NCBI GenBank assembly: GCA_019117325.1
Contig: DWZY01000155.1
Location: 1-9,814 of the forward strand
Length of the DNA stretch: 9,814 nucleotides
From: Candidatus Brevibacterium intestinigallinarum
GTDB lineage: Bacteria; Actinomycetota; Actinomycetes; Actinomycetales; Brevibacteriaceae
Direction: 5' to 3'
Positions 6,140 through 9,814 of the stretch are shown piece after piece (the stretch's first letter is position 1; each line of letters begins with the position of its first letter). Position numbers and translations under genes: made by a program. The notes under the pieces were generated by a model. That model was given only the letters and a program-made list of their open reading frames with translations. It did no database searches and was not told the origin of the DNA.

Positions 6140-6715
6140 TCAGAACTCGAGCTCGTAGTAGACGTTCTGGCCCTCGACGTTCGTGACCTTGACGAGGCCG
6201 TAGTGCTCCTGCCCGCCGGCGGTCACGGTGCACGACTGCGACCCGGTGTAGTGGAAGATGCTGAGGCCGCCCACGCAATCGACCGAGCTGACCGAGGTGC
6301 CCTGCTCCGCGTACGCATCCGCGATGTCGCGCTCGAGGGTGTCCTGCGGGATCTTGCCGTTGCCGTTGTGGTCGATCGTGAAGTCCGCGGTCTGCTCCGA
6401 GGTGCCGTCGCCCGCGCCACCGCCATCCGTGCCGGTGTCCGTGCCCGCACCACCGTCCGTGTCGGTGCCGCCATCGGTTCCGGTGCCCCCGGTCCCGGTG
6501 CCGCCGTCCGTGTCAGTGCCGGGATCCTGCGCCGGGGCCGTCTCAGTCGTGTCGGTGTCGCCGGAGGTGCCCGGGTCCTCCGTCGTCTGCGCGGCGGGGG
6601 TGCTGCCCTCGTCCTCGCCGAAGTTGATGGTGATGCCGTCGCAGGCGGACAGCGACAGGGCCGCGGCGAGGCCGCCCAGGGCGACGGCGGTGCGAACAGC
6701 GATCGTGGAGCGCAT
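6140..6715 (-). CDS. Putative lipoprotein with Gly/Thr/Asp repeat tether and DUF4333-like domain
   Basis: 191 aa. The ATG at 6715 is preceded by AGGA 7 nt upstream. The signal peptide MRSTIAVRTAVALGGLAAAL leads to lipobox LSAC with C25, so a lipidated, surface-anchored protein is expected. Residues about 35-108 are a low-complexity Thr/Asp/Gly tether with repeated GTDTDGG-like units. IDHNGNGKIP (114-123) resembles the start of an EF-hand or dockerin loop and corresponds to DEDGNGKFP of the downstream gene. The C-terminal domain (about 110-191) has VDC (C147) and SCTV (C162), a GGQEHYG turn and YYELEF end, matching the DUF4333 style by eye. It is the first gene of the two-gene lipoprotein operon and a clear paralogue of the second. 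No enzymatic motif is seen and the ligand is unknown. Confidence 0.82.
   Translation of the reverse strand: MRSTIAVRTAVALGGLAAALSLSACDGITINFGEDEGSTPAAQTTEDPGTSGDTDTTETAPAQDPGTDTDGGTGTGGTGTDGGTDTDGGAGTDTGTDGGGAGDGTSEQTADFTIDHNGNGKIPQDTLERDIADAYAEQGTSVSSVDCVGGLSIFHYTGSQSCTVTAGGQEHYGLVKVTNVEGQNVYYELEF
6420..6535. repeat. Degenerate short repeats encoding the GTDTDGG tether
   Basis: Repeated CCGTCCGTGTC / CCGGTGTCCGTG / CCGGTGCC words encode the Gly-Thr-Asp tether of the upstream lipoprotein. The repeats are imperfect and in frame. Length variation between strains by slippage is likely. Confidence 0.55.
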
Positions 6716-6809
6716 GGTTGGTTCCTCACATCGGGTTCTGAGTACGCGTCCAGCCTCTCAGCGCCGAGGTCCCCGTGACCCCCGATCCGTGTGCGGGTTT
6801 CGCTTCAGA

Positions 6810-6835
6810 TGTTGCCGTCCCGCAACACGCGGAAC
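6810..6835. terminator. Two overlapping, mutually exclusive small hairpins after the siderophore reductase gene
   Basis: TGTTGC (6810-6815) pairs with GCAACA (6822-6827), and GTCCCGC (6817-6823) pairs with GCGGAAC (6829-6835; one G-U on the minus strand). The two stems cannot form together. They lie 8 bp past the stop of the siderophore-interacting protein and about 95 bp before the lipoprotein operon. No T-tract follows. This could be a weak terminator or leader structure. Confidence 0.3.
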
Positions 6836-6842
6836 ACAGGTC

Positions 6843-7823
6843 TCACTCGCCCTCGCGCGCGCCCAGCCGCCAGTAGCCCATGAACGAGCACGATTTCCTG
6901 TCCAGCCCCTGCTCCTTGAGCAGTACCTGCCGCAGTCCGCGGACGGTGCCGGCGTCCGCTGCGACCCACACGCGCAGGCCACCGCCCTCGGCACCCTCCT
7001 CCCAGAGGATGCCGGTCTCCGTCGTCGTCACATCCGCGTCGATGTCGTCCGCGCCCGAGGCCCCTGCCGCCTCCGCAGATCCCTCCGCCTCCGCGGTCCA
7101 GGCCTGCGTCCAGTCCCGGACGGCCTCGGTGAGCCGCGTGCCGCGGGCGTGGCCCTCGCCGGCAGCGTCTGCGTCGGCGCTGTCGGCTCCGTCCTCGCCA
7201 GCCCCGTCCTCCCCAGTGGACCGGGGCAGGTAGGTGACGGCGACCTCGGCGGCGGTCTCCAGCGGCATCGCATCGTCCGGGTGGGTGACCTCGAGGAACG
7301 CGGCCCCGGTCACGTGGGCGGGCAGGCTGCGGAGGATGTTCGCGATGGCCGGCTGCGCGGTCTCGTCGCCGGCCAGCAGAACGGTCGAGGCGCCGGCGCG
7401 GCGCCAGGCGAGCCCCTGGGTGTCGGCCTCCGGGTGGTCGGCGTACGCGCCCACGAGGATCGCGCGGGCGCCCACCGGCGCCTCGATCGCGAAGCGGCTG
7501 GCCGGACCGGTGGTCCCGTGGGTCACGAAGTCGACGTCGACCTGGGCCTCCTCGCGGCGCACGAAGCGGGCGGTGTACGTGCGCATCGTGGGGCGCTCGT
7601 CGTTGGGCTGGTCACGCCACCAGTCCAGCCAGGAGGGGGCCGCGGCCGCCTCGTCCAGCTGCGCATCCGTGCCCAGGACGAGCTTGATGCGCTGGTCCAG
7701 GCACGTGTCCGCAAACTCCGACAGGTCGGGCCCCGCGAAGGTGAGGCGCACGAAGTTCCGGCTCAGCTGCCGCCTCTCCACGAGCGTCACGGCGAACGGG
7801 CGGTAGGCGGAGCGAGGTGCCAT
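6843..7823 (-). CDS. Siderophore-interacting protein (FAD-dependent ferric-siderophore reductase, ViuB/SIP family)
   Basis: 326 aa. SIP-family proteins reduce Fe(III)-siderophore in the cytoplasm with NAD(P)H or ferredoxin to free the iron. The N-terminal FAD-binding barrel includes RTYTARF (81-87) and DFVTHG-GPASRFA (98-112). The NAD(P)H-binding part has ILVGAYAD (122-129), LLAGDETAQPAIANIL (149-164), and the C-terminal VWVAADAGTVRGLRQ and FMGYWRLG (314-321), all typical of SIP. Length is slightly above usual because two Ala/Asp/Glu/Gly-rich inserts (about 203-227 and 246-268) interrupt the C-terminal half. The ATG at 7823 fits the family N-terminus (YRPFAVTLVERRQLSRNFVR) and has AGGAG 9 nt upstream; the frame is open to 8027 but that extension lacks homology. 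It is divergent from an MHS-family transporter across about 230 bp, and a candidate iron-responsive dyad lies about 47 bp upstream. Confidence 0.92.
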   Translation of the reverse strand: MAPRSAYRPFAVTLVERRQLSRNFVRLTFAGPDLSEFADTCLDQRIKLVLGTDAQLDEAAAAPSWLDWWRDQPNDERPTMRTYTARFVRREEAQVDVDFVTHGTTGPASRFAIEAPVGARAILVGAYADHPEADTQGLAWRRAGASTVLLAGDETAQPAIANILRSLPAHVTGAAFLEVTHPDDAMPLETAAEVAVTYLPRSTGEDGAGEDGADSADADAAGEGHARGTRLTEAVRDWTQAWTAEAEGSAEAAGASGADDIDADVTTTETGILWEEGAEGGGLRVWVAADAGTVRGLRQVLLKEQGLDRKSCSFMGYWRLGAREGE

Positions 7824-7869
7824 GGAGGGGGACTCCTGCGAAGCGGGGATGTGCGGATCGCCCTCCACA

Positions 7870-7885
7870 CTAAGGCAGGCCTCAG
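7870..7885. promoter_or_regulatory. Candidate operator dyad upstream of the siderophore reductase gene
   Basis: CTAAGGC-AG-GCCTCAG is an inverted repeat with 6 of 7 matching positions per arm. It lies 47 bp upstream of the siderophore-interacting protein start and overlaps a TAGTGT (-10-like TANNNT) on the minus strand. The arms recall TNAGG/CCTNA half-sites of DtxR/IdeR iron boxes, but the match to the full 19-bp consensus is poor. The iron-regulator assignment rests mainly on the neighbouring gene. Confidence 0.38.
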
Positions 7886-7962
7886 TACCAGGGCCAGTGT
7901 GCGCGGTGCGGGATCTGCGGGCGGTTCGTGCGCGGTCTGCGTGCCGTCTCCGTGAAGAAGTA

Positions 7963-7975
7963 TGACGGACCGTGA
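7963..7975. promoter_or_regulatory. Small dyad in the divergent reductase/transporter promoter region
   Basis: TGACGG-A-CCGTGA has 5 of 6 matching arm positions around one central base. It lies about 140 bp upstream of the reductase start and about 80 bp upstream of the transporter start. The rest of the gap shows a TCTACT (8011-8016) that could be a weak -10 for the transporter; no clear -35 is visible. Confidence 0.2.
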
Positions 7976-8056
7976 CGAAATACAGCAGACGTGTGTGACG
8001 CGGCAGGCAGTCTACTGGTCGACCCACCCTGCTCGACCGCCTCGGAGGCAGCCCTC

Positions 8057-9457
8057 ATGACCACCACCGCGCACACGTCCGCCGGACGGCCGCCCGTCCC
8101 CGGCGCATCCCCCAGCGAGGCGCGGCGGGCGCAGCGCAAGTCCTTCTTCGCGAGCATCGTGGGGCAGCTCCTCGAGTGGTACGAGTGGAGCGCCTACGCG
8201 GTCTTCGCCCCCTACATCGCGGCCGCCCTGTTCAATCCGGCGGACACGGTCTCCGGTCTGCTCGCGACCTTCGGCGTCTTCGCGATCGGCTTCCTCTTCC
8301 GTCCGCTGGGCGGCATCGTCTTCGGTCGCATCGCCGACCGTCGCGGGCGTCGCTTCGTGCTGGTGACGACGATGCTGCTCATGGCCTCGGCGTCCGTGCT
8401 CATCGGCCTGCTGCCCACGTTCACGTCGATCGGCATCGCCGCATCGCTCCTGCTGCTCCTGGCCCGCATCGTCCAGGGCTTCGCCCACGGCGGCGAGTCC
8501 GCGACCGCGAACTCCTACATCGCAGAGATCGCGCCGGCCCGCAGCCGCGGCCTGTGGGGCTCCGCCGTCTTCATGACGATCTTCGGCGGTGCCTTCCTGG
8601 CCTTCATCCTGGGCGGCGTCATCACGGGCGTCCTCACCGAGCCCGAGGTCCAGTCGTGGGGCTGGCGCATCCCGTTCCTGCTGGGCGCGGTGCTGGCCGT
8701 CGTCGCCCTGTGGCTGCGCGTGGGCATGGTCGAGTCGGACGTCTTCGCCGCGGAGGACGACGAGACCGAGGCCGGTGGAACCGCCGAGGCCGCCGCCCCT
8801 GCCGCTGAGCGCGACCCCGCCCAGGACGGGCTGGGTGCGGAGCACTTCTCCGCTCGCACGCTCAGCCCACTGAGCCCGGCGCTGTCGCTGGTCCTCATCT
8901 TCTTCCTGGTCTCCGGTGTGGCCGCCAGCAACTACACGTGGACGTCCTACGTGTCGACGTACGCGCAGACGCAGGAGGGCATGGACCCCAACGGGGCGTA
9001 CTGGTCGCTCGTCGCCGCGCTCGTCGTGGGGCTTGCCTCGCTGCCGTTCTGGGGCTGGGTGTCCGACCGGGTGGGCCGCAAACCCGTTCTCTACGTGTTC
9101 GCGATCGGCCTCATCGTGACGGTGTTCCCGCTCATGGGCTTCATCGACCACCGTCCGTGGACGCTCTTCGTGTCGACCTCGATCGCGCTGTTCCTGCTGT
9201 CCGCCGGTGCGGGCCTGCTGGCCAGCGTCATGGCGGAGACCTTCCCCACCTCCAGCCGGACGGCGAGCATCGGCTTCGCGTACTCGCTGGCGACCGCCGT
9301 GTTCGGCGGCACGACCCCGTACGTCAACCAGCTGGCGGTCAAGTGGGACGTCCCGTGGGCGTCGAACCTCTTCATCGCGTTCGCCGCGGCGCTCGCCCTG
9401 TGGGCCGCGTGGCGCCTGCCCGAGCGCAAGGGCATCGACCTGACGATCGTCCGCTGA
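8057..9457 (+). CDS. MFS transporter, metabolite:H+ symporter (MHS) family
   Basis: 466 aa, about 12 membrane segments. The family (KgtP, ProP, ShiA, CitA types) imports carboxylates, betaines or similar solutes with protons. Seen here: GQLLEWYEWSAYAVFAPYIA (36-55) with the MHS-typical EWYE; GRIADRRGRRF (90-100), the loop 2-3 signature; RIVQGFAHGGE (137-147), the MHS motif in segment 4; WGWRIPFLLG (201-210); WVSDRVGRKP (334-343), the second-half loop motif; and AETFPTSSRTASIGFAYS (393-410). The cytoplasmic loop between the halves (about 227-268) carries an acidic Ala/Glu insert. The ATG at 8057 has GGAGG 8 nt upstream; an ATG at 7991 in the same frame lacks one and adds a non-homologous tail. 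The substrate cannot be read from sequence. Neighbours allow a dicarboxylate such as 2-oxoglutarate, or citrate linked to iron supply. A strong hairpin follows the gene. Confidence 0.9.
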   Translation: MTTTAHTSAGRPPVPGASPSEARRAQRKSFFASIVGQLLEWYEWSAYAVFAPYIAAALFNPADTVSGLLATFGVFAIGFLFRPLGGIVFGRIADRRGRRFVLVTTMLLMASASVLIGLLPTFTSIGIAASLLLLLARIVQGFAHGGESATANSYIAEIAPARSRGLWGSAVFMTIFGGAFLAFILGGVITGVLTEPEVQSWGWRIPFLLGAVLAVVALWLRVGMVESDVFAAEDDETEAGGTAEAAAPAAERDPAQDGLGAEHFSARTLSPLSPALSLVLIFFLVSGVAASNYTWTSYVSTYAQTQEGMDPNGAYWSLVAALVVGLASLPFWGWVSDRVGRKPVLYVFAIGLIVTVFPLMGFIDHRPWTLFVSTSIALFLLSAGAGLLASVMAETFPTSSRTASIGFAYSLATAVFGGTTPYVNQLAVKWDVPWASNLFIAFAAALALWAAWRLPERKGIDLTIVR

Positions 9458-9478
9458 CGCAGCAGCCCTGACCGCACT

Positions 9479-9506
9479 GTGCCCCGCCGGTTCGCCGGCG
9501 GGGCAC
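9479..9506 (+). terminator. Perfect 12-bp hairpin with TTCG loop after the transporter gene
   Basis: GTGCCCCGCCGG (9479-9490), loop TTCG, CCGGCGGGGCAC (9495-9506), 22 bp after the transporter stop. The UUCG tetraloop on a GC-rich stem is a common actinobacterial terminator form. The following TGTCGTGT is only weakly U-rich, which is usual in high-GC genomes. Confidence 0.8.
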
Positions 9507-9563
9507 TGTCGTGTCCAGGGGTGCCTTGTTCCCCGGCTCTGCTCCCGTGATTTCGCGACGCCT

Positions 9564-9617
9564 CGCCCTCATGTTCGACGGGACTGTGTACGCCGTGTCC
9601 CTCCGAACATGAAGGCG
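9564..9617 (-). terminator. 21-bp imperfect inverted repeat, possible terminator of the right-edge gene
   Basis: Arms 9564-9584 and 9597-9617 match at 18 of 21 positions around a 12-nt loop; the core is CATGTTCG / CGAACATG. Of three mismatches, two (C-A at 9568 and A-C at 9578) become G-U wobbles in minus-strand RNA. It lies about 40 bp beyond the stop of the minus-strand gene that enters from the right edge. No T-tract follows on the minus strand. Confidence 0.45.
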
Positions 9618-9656
9618 GCGTGTCGCGGTGGGGGAGTGGGTGGTGGTCCGGGCGGA

Positions 9657-9814
9657 TCAGCCTTCGGGTGCGTGGCGCTCGAGGAATGAGTAGACCTCCG
9701 TCGTGTCCACACCGGGGAAGACGCCGGGCGGAAGCGCAGCCAACAGGGACGCGTGCGTGCGCGCGGACGGCCAGCTGGCGTCCTCCCACTTCTTCGCCAG
9801 ATCGTCCGGCGCCT
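9657..9814 (-). CDS. C-terminal end of an unrecognised protein (partial)
   Basis: The last 51 codons and TGA stop of a minus-strand gene whose start lies beyond the right edge. The visible end includes DDLAKKWEDASWPSARTHAS, ALPPGVFPGVDTTEVYSFLE and a final RHAPEG. I do not recognise the family. It has no transmembrane segment or known motif. It reads as real coding because its composition is protein-like, the frame runs to the window edge without a stop, and a long hairpin lies just downstream. It converges with the MHS transporter, the two terminator-like hairpins lying between them. Confidence 0.6.
   Translation of the reverse strand, partial: APDDLAKKWEDASWPSARTHASLLAALPPGVFPGVDTTEVYSFLERHAPEG

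Noticed and set aside
7824..8027. Upstream extension of the siderophore-interacting protein to 8027
   Set aside because: The extra 68 residues are Arg-rich without homology, and the ATG at 7823 has a ribosome site and the family N-terminus.
8012..9151. A 379-codon minus-strand open frame opposite the transporter
   Set aside because: Antisense shadow rich in Glu, Arg, Gly and His; the plus strand carries all MHS motifs.
9570..9612. LexA/SOS box from CATGTTCG and CGAACATG
   Set aside because: The GAAC-N4-GTTC arrangement is absent; the two halves face the other way and are arms of a hairpin.

Overview
The window is GC-rich DNA with gene content, codon bias and siderophore-utilisation genes typical of a high-GC actinobacterium, probably Micrococcales. 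The genus cannot be fixed from the sequence alone. There are eight protein-coding genes, two of them cut by the window edges, and no tRNA, rRNA, CRISPR array or insertion sequence was seen. The coding sequence is tightly packed; the largest gaps are about 200-230 bp and hold hairpins, short tandem repeats or divergent promoters.

Left block (1-3727, minus strand): a beta-class DNA adenine methyltransferase is followed after about 80 bp by a large multidomain protein. That protein has an active-looking DEDDh 3'-5' exonuclease domain, a Pro/Ala linker, a PIF1/RecD-like SF1 helicase, and then the beginning of what looks like a second exonuclease fold whose two first catalytic acids are replaced. 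Together they could be a DNA-modification/processing pair, but a defence role is only inferred.

Centre (3864-6715): lhgO (L-2-hydroxyglutarate oxidase) is on the plus strand, divergent from the methyltransferase. It is followed by a 30-bp-period tandem repeat that runs into a 33-bp-armed hairpin. The hairpin lies just beyond the end of a minus-strand pair of related lipoproteins. Each lipoprotein has a lipobox, an acidic or Gly/Thr/Asp-rich tether, an EF-hand-like Asp/Asn-Gly loop, and a C-terminal domain resembling DUF4333 with one cysteine pair.

Right block (6843-9814): a siderophore-interacting FAD reductase on the minus strand is divergent from a metabolite:H+ symporter-type MFS transporter on the plus strand. 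A candidate operator dyad lies just upstream of the reductase. The transporter ends at a perfect UUCG-loop hairpin. A further minus-strand gene of unknown function enters from the right edge and is followed by a second long imperfect hairpin.

The best leads for something undescribed are the degenerate second exonuclease domain, the methyltransferase/helicase-exonuclease pairing, the EF-hand-like lipoprotein pair, and the repeat-plus-hairpin element whose four mismatches all become G-U pairs in minus-strand RNA.
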